A stretch of DNA of 64,000 nucleotides from Bacteroidales bacterium. GTDB taxonomy: Bacteria; Bacteroidota; Bacteroidia; Bacteroidales; UBA12077. The translations under genes and the position numbers were made by a program. This document shows positions 28,301 through 37,542 of the stretch, one piece after another (positions within the stretch are counted from its first letter, which is position 1; the number at the start of each line of letters is the position of its first letter). The stretch spans positions 35,232-99,231 of the forward strand of contig WTBR01000054.1 of assembly GCA_013138975.1 (NCBI GenBank), given 5' to 3'. The notes beneath the pieces were generated by a model, which saw only the letters and a list, made by a program, of their open reading frames with translations, was not told the DNA's origin and did no database searches.

Positions 28301-29725
28301 ATGTTGAAAAAATATATAGATCGCATAGTATTATCTTTAGTTATACTTATTAGTGTGATAGCATTTATAGTATGGTTTACCTATAATCCTGTACAAGATT
28401 TTACTGCCAGCATTCCGGGATTAGATAATAGGCCACCTAGAGATGCATCTAGCGAAATTGTAAATATTGGTGAACGATTTGATGAATATTCTACCATCAG
28501 TACAATTCTAACCGGTAAATGGACTCGTTTTCGAGGTGCTGATTATGATAATATAAGTAAAGAAAACACACCTTTAATTGATAACTGGGGAGATGGACCA
28601 AAAATTGAGTGGGAAGTTGAACTTGGTGAAGGACACGCTGCTCCCGTAATTTATAATGGTAAAGTTTATATTCTCGATTATAACGAACTACGTAAACGTG
28701 ATGCACTGCGCTGTTTCTCTCTTGAAACAGGAGTAGAACTTTGGCGTCGATCATATAATGTTCATGTAAAAAGAAATCATGGAATGTCGCGAACGGTTCC
28801 TGCAATTATCGAAAATTATTTGGTAACGATGGGGCCAATGTGTCATGTAATGTGCACCGATCCAAATACAGGAGATTTTTTATGGGGAATCGACTTAGTT
28901 AAAGATTATGACACAGAAATACCATTTTGGTATACAGGTCAGTGCCCAATGATTGATGGTAATCTGGCAATTTTTGCTCCGGGAGGGAAAGCATTAATGA
29001 TAGCTGTTGATCTTGCAAGCGGAGAAGTAGTTTGGGAAACACCAAATCCTGATATATGGCAAATGTCTCACTCATCAATTATGCCAATGACTTTGAATAA
29101 TAAGAAGATGTATGTATATGCAGCAGTGGGTGGTATTTGTGGTATTTCTGCCGAAGGTGACGACAAAGGAAAAGTCCTTTGGAAAACAACAGCTTTTTCG
29201 CCAACAGTTGTGGCTCCTTCTCCGGTAATTTTAGAGAATGGAAATATCTATATGACCGCAGGATATGGAGCAGGTGCAATATTATTTAATGTATCTGAAA
29301 ACAATGGAGCGTATTCGGTTAAAGTAATTCAACAATACAAACCAAAAGATGGAGTAGCGAGCGAACAACAAACTCCTCTTTTATACAATGGTCGAATGTT
29401 CTCTATATTACCAAAAGATGCAGCCGGAATGCGAAATCAGTTTGTTTGTTGTGATCCAAATGATTGCACAAATATACTCTGGACAAGTGGGAAAGAAGAT
29501 CGTTTTGGCTTAGGACCTTATGCTATTGCAGATGGTAAATTTTTTATCCTGAATGACGATGGCACATTAACAATTGCAAAAGCAAGTACAGAAAGATTTA
29601 TTTTACTTGATAAAGCAAAAATAATCGATGGCATGGATGCCTGGGGACCATTAGCATTTGCCGATGGTTATTTAATTATGAGAGACTCAAAAACAATGGT
29701 TTGCTTAAACGTGAAAAAGCAATAA
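28301..29725 (+). CDS. Membrane-anchored PQQ-like beta-propeller protein
   Basis: 474 residues. Residues 8-28 form one transmembrane helix (IVLSLVILISVIAFIVWF), with no cleavage site, so the rest faces the periplasm on the inner membrane. After a linker the propeller begins with TRFRGADYDN, the counterpart of the WRGxxRDG signature. Blades include CFSLETGVELW, CTDPNTGDFLW and AVDLASGEVVW. A Cys-Cys pair (FVCCDPNDC) and MGPMCHVMC add cysteines absent in the tandem paralogs. It starts the run of genes that carry redox proteins, and may be the inner-membrane partner of the seven exported propellers. Confidence 0.8.
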   Translation: MLKKYIDRIVLSLVILISVIAFIVWFTYNPVQDFTASIPGLDNRPPRDASSEIVNIGERFDEYSTISTILTGKWTRFRGADYDNISKENTPLIDNWGDGPKIEWEVELGEGHAAPVIYNGKVYILDYNELRKRDALRCFSLETGVELWRRSYNVHVKRNHGMSRTVPAIIENYLVTMGPMCHVMCTDPNTGDFLWGIDLVKDYDTEIPFWYTGQCPMIDGNLAIFAPGGKALMIAVDLASGEVVWETPNPDIWQMSHSSIMPMTLNNKKMYVYAAVGGICGISAEGDDKGKVLWKTTAFSPTVVAPSPVILENGNIYMTAGYGAGAILFNVSENNGAYSVKVIQQYKPKDGVASEQQTPLLYNGRMFSILPKDAAGMRNQFVCCDPNDCTNILWTSGKEDRFGLGPYAIADGKFFILNDDGTLTIAKASTERFILLDKAKIIDGMDAWGPLAFADGYLIMRDSKTMVCLNVKKQ

Positions 29726-29758
29726 TTCTTAACTTTGCTCTAAACTTAAAACTAAATC

Positions 29759-30721
29759 ATGAAACAGAAACTTATAATCGGCTTAAGTCTAATTTCATTA
29801 CTGATAGTAATAGTTTTTATGGCTAAGGATTTTTTTAGGGGTAGTAATCGAAGCCAGACCAACCCTTATGAATACAAGCTTGACAATCTAAAACATATTG
29901 ATCCTGAATTAATTACATACTCCGAAATTAATCAAATAAAACCAGGTATTATTAATCCTATAGCTATCGCAATTGATGGTAAAGATCAAATTTATGTTAG
30001 CGGAGAAAATAAAGTAGTTAAATATAATTCTGAGGGAAATCAAATATTAACTTTTGATATTGATTCTTCATCTTATTGTATAAATGTAAATTCTAGTGAA
30101 GAGATTTATATAAGTATGTTGGATCATATCGAAGTAAGAAATCCTGATGGAACAGTTAAAGCAGTTTGGGAAGTTATAAATGAAAGAGCCGTAATTACAA
30201 GTATTGCAACTACTGACGAATTTGTCTTTGCAGCAGATGCTGGAAACAAAATTGTTTATCAATATGATTTAAAAGGGCAGATAATAAAAGAAATAGGCAA
30301 AAAAGATACATTAACAGGAGCTCCCGGGTTTATAATTCCAAGTCCCTATTTTGATTTACTAATTGGAACTCAAGGTAAATTATGGCTTGTTAATCCCGGT
30401 AGGCATGCATTCGAAAATTATGATTTCAACGGGAATCTTATTTCATCGTGGAATAGAACATCAATGCTATTAGAAGGATTTAGCGGATGCTGCAATCCCT
30501 CACATATAGCTTTACTTTCCGACGGATCATATGTTACGAGCGAAAAAGGATTAGAACGAGTAAAAATTCATTCACCAAACGGAGATTTTAAAACCGTTGT
30601 TGCAAGCCCTGATTCATTTGAAGAAGGCACAAGCGGTTTAGATTTAGCCGTTGACTCAAAAGACAGGATTTATGTACTAGATCCGGTAAAAAAATTGATA
30701 CGGATTTTTGAAAAGAAATAG
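29759..30721 (+). CDS. Membrane-anchored NHL-type beta-propeller protein
   Basis: 320 residues with an N-terminal transmembrane helix (LIIGLSLISLLIVIVFMA) and a six-bladed NHL/TolB-like propeller: PIAIAIDGKDQIYVSG, KVVKYNSEGNQI, KIVYQYDLKGQIIKEIG, LDLAVDSKDRIYVLD. A distinctive FSGCCNPSHIALLSDGSYVTSEKG segment with a vicinal Cys pair lies near residue 250. To my recollection NHL proteins with GCCNP and TSEKG motifs occur next to NapGH-type ferredoxin genes in other phyla, which suggests a fixed partnership. Inner membrane, periplasm-facing. The stop is 10 bases in front of the next ATG. Confidence 0.75.
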   Translation: MKQKLIIGLSLISLLIVIVFMAKDFFRGSNRSQTNPYEYKLDNLKHIDPELITYSEINQIKPGIINPIAIAIDGKDQIYVSGENKVVKYNSEGNQILTFDIDSSSYCINVNSSEEIYISMLDHIEVRNPDGTVKAVWEVINERAVITSIATTDEFVFAADAGNKIVYQYDLKGQIIKEIGKKDTLTGAPGFIIPSPYFDLLIGTQGKLWLVNPGRHAFENYDFNGNLISSWNRTSMLLEGFSGCCNPSHIALLSDGSYVTSEKGLERVKIHSPNGDFKTVVASPDSFEEGTSGLDLAVDSKDRIYVLDPVKKLIRIFEKK

Positions 30722-30731
30722 AACACAAAAC

Positions 30732-30950
30732 ATGAATAGAAGAAAGTTTATAACAACAATAGGAAGAGGAACAATCCTTAGTGGATTAGCTGCTATAAGT
30801 GGAATTCTTATTTTCAGAAACTCAAAAGAGAAAGATCTGTGTACTTATGATTTTGTATGCAAAGAATGTCAAAGATTAAAATCATGTACTCAACCTGAAG
30901 CTATTATTCTTAAAAGAAAAAAGGCTAAAAATTCAGTAAGTAATGGCTAA
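30732..30950 (+). CDS. Tiny Tat-exported four-cysteine protein
   Basis: 72 residues from ATG 30732 (a TTG at 30708 overlaps the upstream gene and is less likely). A twin-arginine signal (MNRRKFITTIGRG, then a weak hydrophobic helix) is followed by a 40-residue tail with cysteines spaced C-x5-C-x2-C-x5-C (CTYDFVCKECQRLKSC) and then a lysine-rich end. Tat export implies folding or cofactor loading before export, so the four Cys may bind an iron-sulfur cluster or metal. It overlaps the next gene by 8 bases. I know no named family. Confidence 0.75.
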   Translation: MNRRKFITTIGRGTILSGLAAISGILIFRNSKEKDLCTYDFVCKECQRLKSCTQPEAIILKRKKAKNSVSNG

Positions 30951-31530
30951 AAAAGAGAAAAAGAAAAAACTTAATAGAAGAGATTTCATAGATCGTGGAT
31001 TCCGGTTTTCTATTGGTGCCGGATTAGTCGGACTAAGTGGATTGCTTGCAAAGAAATCATTTTCGAACGAATATGTTTGGCAGCTCGATCCCGAAAAATG
31101 TATCCAATGTGGAAGGTGTGCAACCGAGTGCGTAATGACACTTTCTGCCGTAAAATGTTTCCATGTTTATGATATGTGTGGTTATTGCGATTTATGTGGT
31201 GGCTATTTAAGACCGGGAGTAAAAAAGCTTACAACAGCAGCCGAAAATCAGTTATGTCCTACCAGTGCAATTGAACGTAAATTTATAGAAGAACCTTTCT
31301 TCGAATATCATATTATTGAAGAATTATGTATCGGATGCGGAAAATGTGTGAAAGGGTGCAATGCATTTGGGAACGGATCATTGCAATTACAAGTAAATCA
31401 CAGATTATGTGACGATTGTAACGAATGTGCAATAGCCAGAGTATGTCCTGCAGATGCTTTTGAACGAGTACCTGCCGATAATCCATACAAATTTTCAGGT
31501 AACAGTAAAGATGAAACAAAAAAAAGTTAG
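30943..31530 (+). CDS. Tat-exported polyferredoxin, NapG/MauM-like
   Basis: 195 residues. Twin-arginine motif NRRDFIDRG with a following hydrophobic stretch, then two ferredoxin modules: CIQCGRCATEC with CGYCDLC and QLCP; and CIGCGKCVKGC with CDDCNEC and RVCP. That is enough for four [4Fe-4S] clusters, as in NapG, which with NapH forms a quinol dehydrogenase passing electrons to the periplasm. Here the NapH-like gene follows directly. Relation to NapG/MauM is by architecture; no nitrate reductase or methylamine dehydrogenase gene is in the window. Confidence 0.85.
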   Translation: MAKKEKKKKLNRRDFIDRGFRFSIGAGLVGLSGLLAKKSFSNEYVWQLDPEKCIQCGRCATECVMTLSAVKCFHVYDMCGYCDLCGGYLRPGVKKLTTAAENQLCPTSAIERKFIEEPFFEYHIIEELCIGCGKCVKGCNAFGNGSLQLQVNHRLCDDCNECAIARVCPADAFERVPADNPYKFSGNSKDETKKS

Positions 31531-31554
31531 AAGATTGCATAAAGAAAATAATAA

Positions 31555-31620
31555 ACCGCGAAGACGCAAAGACGCAAAGAAAAAATTAAAGAATACTTTG
31601 CGACTCTGCGTCTCTGCGGT
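31555..31620 (+). repeat. CGCAAAGACG-family inverted-repeat element E1
   Basis: A 66-base palindromic element. The left arm 31555-31579 (ACCGCGAAGACGCAAAG...) and right arm 31596-31620 (...CTGCGTCTCTGCGGT) match at 21 of 25 positions when one is inverted. Lies between the Tat ferredoxin and NapH-like genes. Related arms occur at 33030, 34918-35057, 35139, 40726 and, in diverged form, around 42959-43441. Confidence 0.8.
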
Positions 31621-31661
31621 AAAATGTTTTCTACAGTAAAATGTTTTTTAAATTAACTCAT

Positions 31662-32942
31662 ATGAAGAAAAGCTTATCCATCATATTTCTACTCATTATA
31701 TTTTCCATACAAATTTATAACGTAATTGCTATTCAGCGATTTCCAAAACCAGAATTTGAATCGGGACATACACAACCACCAACATTAACTCCAAGCCCCA
31801 GAGCACAAGCTCTCGATATTCTGGATGTATTTGTTTTAGCAGCAGCTTTATCAATTGTTAGCTGGTTAGTTATAAAAAAACGATCTCGTAAAGGTGTTTT
31901 CTGGATGTCGGTATTTGCAGTTCTATATTTCGGTATTTTCCGTGAGGGTTGTGTTTGCTCCGTAGGATCATTACAGAATGTTACTTTAGCATTGTTTAAT
32001 CCCGAATATAGTATACCACTTACAGTTATTGCCTTTTTTATTTTACCGCTGGTCTACACACTCTTTTTCGGAAGGACTTTCTGTGCAGGTGTGTGCCCTC
32101 TTGGTACTTTGCAAGACATTTTCGCTTTACGTCCGATGTCAATAAAATCATGGTTAGAAAAAGTGTTGGGAGTTATTCCTTTCATTTATCTTGGTTTGGC
32201 AGTGCTTTATGCAGCTACCGGAACAGACTTTATAGTTTGTCGTTATGATCCTTTTGTTGGATTTTTCAGATTTGAAGGCACTTTCATGATGTTCATAATC
32301 GGAGGATTACTACTTCTTATTGGAGTATTTATTGCACGTCCTTATTGTAGATTTTTATGTCCATATGGAGCATTATTAAATCTTGTAAGTAGATTCTCAA
32401 GAAAACACATTACAATAACTCCTGCTGAATGCATCAACTGTAAGCTATGTGAAGATTCATGCCCTTTTGAAGCAATTAACAAACCTGTTGTTTTAAAAGA
32501 TAAAGAGGAAAAGCCCATTGCATCTCGTAGATTTATTTTTATAAGTGTAATAATTCCACTATTAGTGTTAATCGGTGGTTTTACTGCTTCTCAGTTTCAT
32601 GAGAATTTAGCAATTGTAAATCCTAAAGTTCGTTTGGCGAAAGAACTAATTAATAATACGAATTACGGAGAACCTAATGAAGAAGCTTTTGAGATAACGG
32701 CCTTTAAATCAGCCGGACAGTCAAAAGAAGAATTATATAAAGAAGCAGCAGAAATAACGAATCAATTTTATATTGGAGGTTGGATTTTAGGTGGGTTTTT
32801 AGGTCTGGTTTTTGGCTTTACGCTGCTTAGTTTATCAGTATTCAGATATCGAGAAGATTACACTCCAAATAAAGGAACTTGTATAAGCTGTGCCCGATGT
32901 GTTGATTATTGCCCGGTTTTACCTGAAGATAGAAGTTTATAA
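31662..32942 (+). CDS. NapH/NosR-like membrane polyferredoxin
   Basis: 426 residues from ATG 31662 (an ATG at 31641 adds seven residues before the first hydrophobic segment). About six to seven transmembrane helices. Membrane-embedded cysteine motifs typical of NapH/NosR-type proteins: REGCVCSVG, FFGRTFCAGVCPLG and ARPYCRFLCPYG; then a cytoplasmic ferredoxin module CINCKLCEDSCP and a C-terminal CISCARCVDYCP. Probably takes electrons from menaquinol or from the cytoplasmic iron-sulfur flavoproteins encoded downstream and passes them to the Tat-exported ferredoxin outside. No FMN-binding domain is seen. Confidence 0.85.
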   Translation: MKKSLSIIFLLIIFSIQIYNVIAIQRFPKPEFESGHTQPPTLTPSPRAQALDILDVFVLAAALSIVSWLVIKKRSRKGVFWMSVFAVLYFGIFREGCVCSVGSLQNVTLALFNPEYSIPLTVIAFFILPLVYTLFFGRTFCAGVCPLGTLQDIFALRPMSIKSWLEKVLGVIPFIYLGLAVLYAATGTDFIVCRYDPFVGFFRFEGTFMMFIIGGLLLLIGVFIARPYCRFLCPYGALLNLVSRFSRKHITITPAECINCKLCEDSCPFEAINKPVVLKDKEEKPIASRRFIFISVIIPLLVLIGGFTASQFHENLAIVNPKVRLAKELINNTNYGEPNEEAFEITAFKSAGQSKEELYKEAAEITNQFYIGGWILGGFLGLVFGFTLLSLSVFRYREDYTPNKGTCISCARCVDYCPVLPEDRSL

Positions 32943-32986
32943 TACGATTATAACATTGTATAAATTAATAAGAAAGAGAAAAATAA

Positions 32987-33056
32987 CTATGCTAAGGATT
33001 TAAATACAAAAAGATACAATTAATATTTTCTTTGCGTCTTTGCGCCTTTGCGAGAA
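32987..33056 (+). repeat. CGCAAAGACG-family element E2
   Basis: The right end 33030-33055 (CTTTGCGTCTTTGCG, CCTTTGCGAG) is identical to that of E5 (40726-40750). The left part (ATGCTAAGGATTTAAATAC, 32987-33007) is also shared with E5 but the left inverted arm is degraded. It directly precedes the anchored propeller gene. Confidence 0.7.
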
Positions 33057-33067
33057 ATTCATACAAC

Positions 33068-34909
33068 ATGAAGAACAACAAAAAATTATTCAAAATAAAC
33101 ACAAAATTATGGAATGGAATTGCAATTACATCAGCAATATTTTCATTCATATTATGTATTCTAATCATCGCAAACTTTCTGCAAATTAACAGATTAGACC
33201 CAATCAATACAGAAATTATTAATAATTTAGTTGAAAGATTAAGTCAAAATCCAAATGATGAAGCTTTAAGGTTAGAAATACGAGAGATTGATTTATTAGC
33301 TCGTAAAGCATATTTTACCAACCAATGGCAAATTCGGACAGGCGGATACTTATTATTAATTGGTGTAATTATATTTATTATTGCAATTCAAATGATTAAT
33401 TCAGCTAAGAACATATCTCCTGAAATTGGAGAAAAGGATGAAAACAATCTATTCTTACAAAAAACTGCACGTAAGTGGATTTCAATTGGTGGAGCCGGCA
33501 TAGTTGTCATTGCCTTACTATTTGCTTTTCTCACACACAATAAATTAGGTGAAACATTTACCAATGCAGCAATAGCCGAAAACAAATTGAATAACGAAGA
33601 CGTTCCTGAAGAAACTAATACTGCTCAAGCCCAAACGGAAGCTGCAATTGTCGAAACAACGGAAATAGATGCTACTGAGAAGGAAGAAATAACAGAGACA
33701 GAAACAATCGAAAAAGAAAAAGAAGTTATTCAATCAACCATAGCTGATTATCCAACTACAGAAATGAAAGCTAACTTCCCTTCATTTCGTGGTGCAGGTG
33801 GTAATGGTGTTGCATATCAAAAAAATATTCCTACGAATTGGAATGGCGCTACAAACGAAAATATATTATGGAAAGCTGCAATTCCTTTGCATGGTTATAA
33901 TTCACCTGTAATTTGGGGTAATAAATTATTCATATCGGGTGCTAATGCTACAAGCAAACAAGTATTTTGCTATGGCCGAAATACAGGCAAATTACTTTGG
34001 ACAGCCAATGTAGATAATGTTACTGGCTCTCCTGCCACTGCTCCTGCTGTAACAAATGATACAGGACACTCTGCTCCTACAGTAACTACAGACGGAAAAA
34101 AGGTTTTTGCAATTTTCTCAACAGGAGATATCATTGCTTTAGATATGACCGGGAAAAGAGTTTGGGCTAAAAATTTAGGTGTTCCACAAAATCATTATGG
34201 ATATTCTTCATCATTATATGTTTACGAAGATAAATTAATTGTTCAATACGATCACAGATCTGCATCCAAAGTAATGGCTTTATCAGTTAATTCGGGAGAT
34301 GTAGTTTGGAGCACAAATCGTAAGGGTAAAATATCCTGGGCATCTCCTATTATTGTAAATACAGGTAATAGAGTAGAAATACTTCTTGTAACAGATCCTT
34401 TTGTTGCATCCTATGATGCCAATACAGGAGCAGAACTTTGGAGACTTGACTGTTTATATGGCGAAGTAGGTCCATCGCTTACATATGCCGATGGAATTGT
34501 ATTTGCAACAAACGAATATGCTAGTCTGGTAGCGATTAAACTTGGAGAAACACCGGTTAAACTTTGGGAACAATTCGATTATTTATCAGACGTTCCAAGT
34601 CCGGTTGCTACAGATAAATATTTGTTCCTTGCAACAAGTTATGGCGTTGTTATTTGTCATGATGCAAAAACAGGGGCTGTACTTTGGGAAAAAGAATTTG
34701 ATAATGGATTTTATTCATCTCCAATATTAGTTGAAGACAAAATATATTTAATTGATGTACAAGGAATAATGCATATTTTCAAAGCAGATAAAGAATATGT
34801 TTCGCTTGGAGAACCTAAACTTGGAGAAAAAGTGGTTAGCACACCTGCCTTTGCAAACGGACGAGTTTATATTAGGGCAGATAAAAATTTATATTGTATC
34901 GGGAAATAA
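33068..34909 (+). CDS. Three-helix membrane protein with PQQ-like beta-propeller
   Basis: 613 residues from ATG 33068; an in-frame start at 33032 lies inside the repeat and is rejected. Three transmembrane helices (about 12-36, 88-110, 135-155) are followed by a Glu/Thr-rich linker and a propeller that opens with FPSFRGAGGNGV, a form of the WRGxxRDG signature. Blades: CYGRNTGKLLW, ALSVNSGDVVW, SYDANTGAELW, CHDAKTGAVLW; the C-terminus is VYIRADKNLYCIG. It follows the NapH-like gene and precedes the NADH-oxidising subunit, so it may be the docking or electron-accepting part of the membrane complex. Confidence 0.8.
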   Translation: MKNNKKLFKINTKLWNGIAITSAIFSFILCILIIANFLQINRLDPINTEIINNLVERLSQNPNDEALRLEIREIDLLARKAYFTNQWQIRTGGYLLLIGVIIFIIAIQMINSAKNISPEIGEKDENNLFLQKTARKWISIGGAGIVVIALLFAFLTHNKLGETFTNAAIAENKLNNEDVPEETNTAQAQTEAAIVETTEIDATEKEEITETETIEKEKEVIQSTIADYPTTEMKANFPSFRGAGGNGVAYQKNIPTNWNGATNENILWKAAIPLHGYNSPVIWGNKLFISGANATSKQVFCYGRNTGKLLWTANVDNVTGSPATAPAVTNDTGHSAPTVTTDGKKVFAIFSTGDIIALDMTGKRVWAKNLGVPQNHYGYSSSLYVYEDKLIVQYDHRSASKVMALSVNSGDVVWSTNRKGKISWASPIIVNTGNRVEILLVTDPFVASYDANTGAELWRLDCLYGEVGPSLTYADGIVFATNEYASLVAIKLGETPVKLWEQFDYLSDVPSPVATDKYLFLATSYGVVICHDAKTGAVLWEKEFDNGFYSSPILVEDKIYLIDVQGIMHIFKADKEYVSLGEPKLGEKVVSTPAFANGRVYIRADKNLYCIGK

Positions 34910-34917
34910 TAAAAGCT

Positions 34918-35057
34918 CTCGCAAAGCCGCCAAGACGCAAAGAAAAAAAAGATTAAAAAATGAAAAGCAACTACAAAAGACATAAACAATTATAATATTA
35001 ATAAAAGATTCAACGGTTAATTCAAAACTTAACTTTGCGTCTTAGCGGCTTTGCGAG
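34918..35057 (+). repeat. CGCAAAGACG-family element E3, with near-perfect terminal inverted repeats
   Basis: The left arm 34918-34942 (CTCGCAAAGCCGC...) and right arm 35033-35057 (...GCGGCTTTGCGAG) match at 24 of 25 positions when inverted. The 90 bases between them are AT-rich with no ORF. It has the form of a miniature inverted-repeat element. Confidence 0.85.
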
Positions 35058-35138
35058 AATAAAATAAAAACAAGAATCAACGGCAAAAGACAAAACAACG
35101 AAATTAATTAAAAAATAAAATAGTTATTCAGAATATAA

Positions 35139-35180
35139 CTTTGCGTCTTTACGAGAAAAAAATTAAGAATGCTTTGCGAG
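35139..35180 (+). repeat. CGCAAAGACG-family element E4, partial
   Basis: CTTTGCGTCTTTACGAGAAA at 35139-35158 and GCTTTGCGAGAAATAAAA at 35171 are two decayed right-arm copies in direct orientation, just upstream of the NuoEF-like gene. Confidence 0.55.
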
Positions 35181-35192
35181 AAATAAAAAATT

Positions 35193-37541
35193 ATGGATCA
35201 GGAAATAATCGAAATAGTTGATAATATAGTTCAGGAAAAGGGAAAATCTGTTGAAATGGTTATTCCTATACTTCAAGCAATTCAGGATAATTTTAATTAT
35301 TTACCCGAAGAAGCTTTACAAAGAGTTTGTGATACAACTGATATTACTCCAACACGAATATATGGCATCTCTACATTTTATTCTCAATTCAGACATAAAC
35401 CTGTAGGAGAGCATGTAATTAAAGTATGCATTGGAACAGCTTGTCATGTAAAAGGCGCAATGCTTGTATACGATGCTTTCAAAAGGGAATTAAATATTGA
35501 AGATACAGATGATACAGATGAGAGTGGTGTTTTCACAGTAGATAAAATAGCTTGTCTTGGCTGTTGTACTCTGGCTCCTGTTGTTCAAATTGATGAAACA
35601 ACATACGGACATGTAACAACGGAAAAAATATCTGAAATCCTCGAAGATTTTTTAGCAAATAAAGACAAGCCCAAATCAGAAAAATCTTCAAAATTAGCTG
35701 TCGATACTGAATCTCAAGGCGAAATCAGAATTGGTTTAGGCTCGTGCTGTGTTGCCAGCGGAAGTGATGATGTGAAGGAAGAATTAGAAAAGACATTAGG
35801 CAATAACCATATCAATGTAAATGTAAAACAAGTTGGATGTGTAGGAGTTTGTAATCAAGTTCCAATGTTAGAGATTAACAAACCCAATGAAACACCATCA
35901 TACTATACCAAGGTAAATCCTGATGAAGTAAGAAAAATTGTATTAAAGCATTTTCAACCCACAAGTTTTGTTGATAAATTTAAAAGTCGATTCAATAATT
36001 TTGTTGAGAATTTTGCCTTCGAAAATGTTCCTAAATTTTCCAAAAAATATGCTTTAGATGAAGTAAATACACCAATTTCGGAATTCCTTGAAGGTCAGAT
36101 TAATATTGCCACAGAGCACCGAGGAGAGATAAAACCCTCCGATTTGAATGAATATAAGCGCCTTGGAGGTTTTCAAGCATTAGAGAAAAGCATAAAGAAA
36201 ATGTCGCAACAGGAAGTTGTAGACGAAATAATCGAAAGTGGATTGAAAGGTCGTGGTGGTGGTGGATTTTTGGCCGGGCGAAAGTGGCAGTTTGTAAAAG
36301 ATAATAAATCGGAAACAAAATATATAATTTGTAATGGAGATGAAGGCGATCCGGGAGCATTCATGGATCGTATGTTATTGGAATCTTATCCTTTCCGAAT
36401 TATCGAAGGATTAATTATTGCTGCATATGCTGTTGGAGCATCCGAAGGTGTATTTTACATTAGAGCTGAATATCCCTTGGCTGTAATTAGGATTAGAGAA
36501 GGCATTGAGATTTGTGAAAAAGAAGGCTTATTAGGTAAAAATCTATTTGGAACAGATTTTTCATTTAATGTAAAAATTTTTGAAGGAGCAGGAGCTTTTG
36601 TTTGTGGCGAAGAAACCGCACTTATAGAATCCATCGAAGGAAATAGAGGATATCCAAGTTTACGACCTCCCTACCCTGCCGAAAGTGGACTTTGGAATAA
36701 ACCCACACTTATAAATAATACCGAAACATTTTCACTGGTTCCCTGGATTATTAGAGAAGGCTCTAAAGCTTTTAACAGCACAGGAACCGACAACAGTAAA
36801 GGAACTAAAGTATTTGCATTAGCAGGAAAAATTAAAAGAGGAGGATTAATTGAGGTTCCAATGGGAATTACAATTAAGCAGATTGTTGAAGATATTGGCG
36901 GAGGAATTGCCGATAATAAACAATTTAAAGCGGTACAAATCGGAGGTCCCTCCGGAGGTTGCATTCCAGCCTCAATGTCTGACACACCCGTTGATTTTGC
37001 TTCTTTAATTGAAGCAGGTGCAATGATGGGATCAGGTGGATTAATCGTGTTAGATGAAACGGATTGCATGGTTGATATTGCTCAATATTTTCTTTCATTT
37101 ACACAAGATCAATCCTGTGGAAGATGCACATTCTGTAGAGTCGGAACACGAAGAATGTTAGAAATTCTAGAGCGAATAACAAGCGGAAAAGGAAAAATAG
37201 AAGATCTTGATTTGCTTGAGAGTCTTGCTGCGCAAATTCAAAAAGGCAGTATTTGTAATCTCGGGAAAACGGCTCCGAACCCTGTTTTAACAACCTTAAA
37301 ATATTTCAGGCACGAATACGAAGCTCATATAAACGGTACTTGCCCCTCAGGTAAGTGCAAAAACATGATTAAGTATGAAATCACCGATGATTGTATTGGT
37401 TGCACCAAGTGTGCGCAAAGATGCCCTACGGATGCAATTAAACTTAAACCATACGAAAAGCATGAAGTAATCCAAGAAAATTGTATTCAGTGTAATGTTT
37501 GTAGAGAAATTTGTCCTGTTAATGCCGTTATAGTAAAGTAA
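35193..37541 (+). CDS. NuoE-NuoF fusion with two C-terminal 4Fe-4S modules (NADH-oxidising subunit)
   Basis: 782 residues, cytoplasmic. Order: NuoE-type thioredoxin-fold [2Fe-2S] domain (C79, C84, C121, C125); a second thioredoxin-like [2Fe-2S] domain (CC184-185, C215, C219); NuoF core with NADH/FMN loops GLKGRGGGGFLAGRKW, CNGDEGDPGAFMDR and GAGAFVCGEETALIESIEG; the cluster motif CGRCTFCRVGTRRML near 640; then ferredoxin motifs CIGCTKCAQRCP and CIQCNVCREICP. This is the arrangement of HydB/HndC-type subunits of NAD(P)-linked hydrogenases and bifurcating enzymes, but no hydrogenase subunit is present. It oxidises NADH or reduces NAD+. One base separates its stop from the next ATG. Confidence 0.9.
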   Translation: MDQEIIEIVDNIVQEKGKSVEMVIPILQAIQDNFNYLPEEALQRVCDTTDITPTRIYGISTFYSQFRHKPVGEHVIKVCIGTACHVKGAMLVYDAFKRELNIEDTDDTDESGVFTVDKIACLGCCTLAPVVQIDETTYGHVTTEKISEILEDFLANKDKPKSEKSSKLAVDTESQGEIRIGLGSCCVASGSDDVKEELEKTLGNNHINVNVKQVGCVGVCNQVPMLEINKPNETPSYYTKVNPDEVRKIVLKHFQPTSFVDKFKSRFNNFVENFAFENVPKFSKKYALDEVNTPISEFLEGQINIATEHRGEIKPSDLNEYKRLGGFQALEKSIKKMSQQEVVDEIIESGLKGRGGGGFLAGRKWQFVKDNKSETKYIICNGDEGDPGAFMDRMLLESYPFRIIEGLIIAAYAVGASEGVFYIRAEYPLAVIRIREGIEICEKEGLLGKNLFGTDFSFNVKIFEGAGAFVCGEETALIESIEGNRGYPSLRPPYPAESGLWNKPTLINNTETFSLVPWIIREGSKAFNSTGTDNSKGTKVFALAGKIKRGGLIEVPMGITIKQIVEDIGGGIADNKQFKAVQIGGPSGGCIPASMSDTPVDFASLIEAGAMMGSGGLIVLDETDCMVDIAQYFLSFTQDQSCGRCTFCRVGTRRMLEILERITSGKGKIEDLDLLESLAAQIQKGSICNLGKTAPNPVLTTLKYFRHEYEAHINGTCPSGKCKNMIKYEITDDCIGCTKCAQRCPTDAIKLKPYEKHEVIQENCIQCNVCREICPVNAVIVK

Positions 37542-37542
37542 A

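Noticed and set aside
31454..31639. 61-codon frame over the end of the Tat ferredoxin gene and element E1
   Set aside because: Its second half is only the translated inverted repeat; no start context or homology.
30943..32942. Naming the Tat ferredoxin and membrane polyferredoxin napG and napH
   Set aside because: The architecture agrees, but no periplasmic nitrate reductase genes are present, so the gene names would mislead.
31555..35180. Repeated CGCAAAGACG units as a CRISPR array
   Set aside because: Copies are scattered in different gaps, mostly as inverted arms, with no regular spacers or cas genes.
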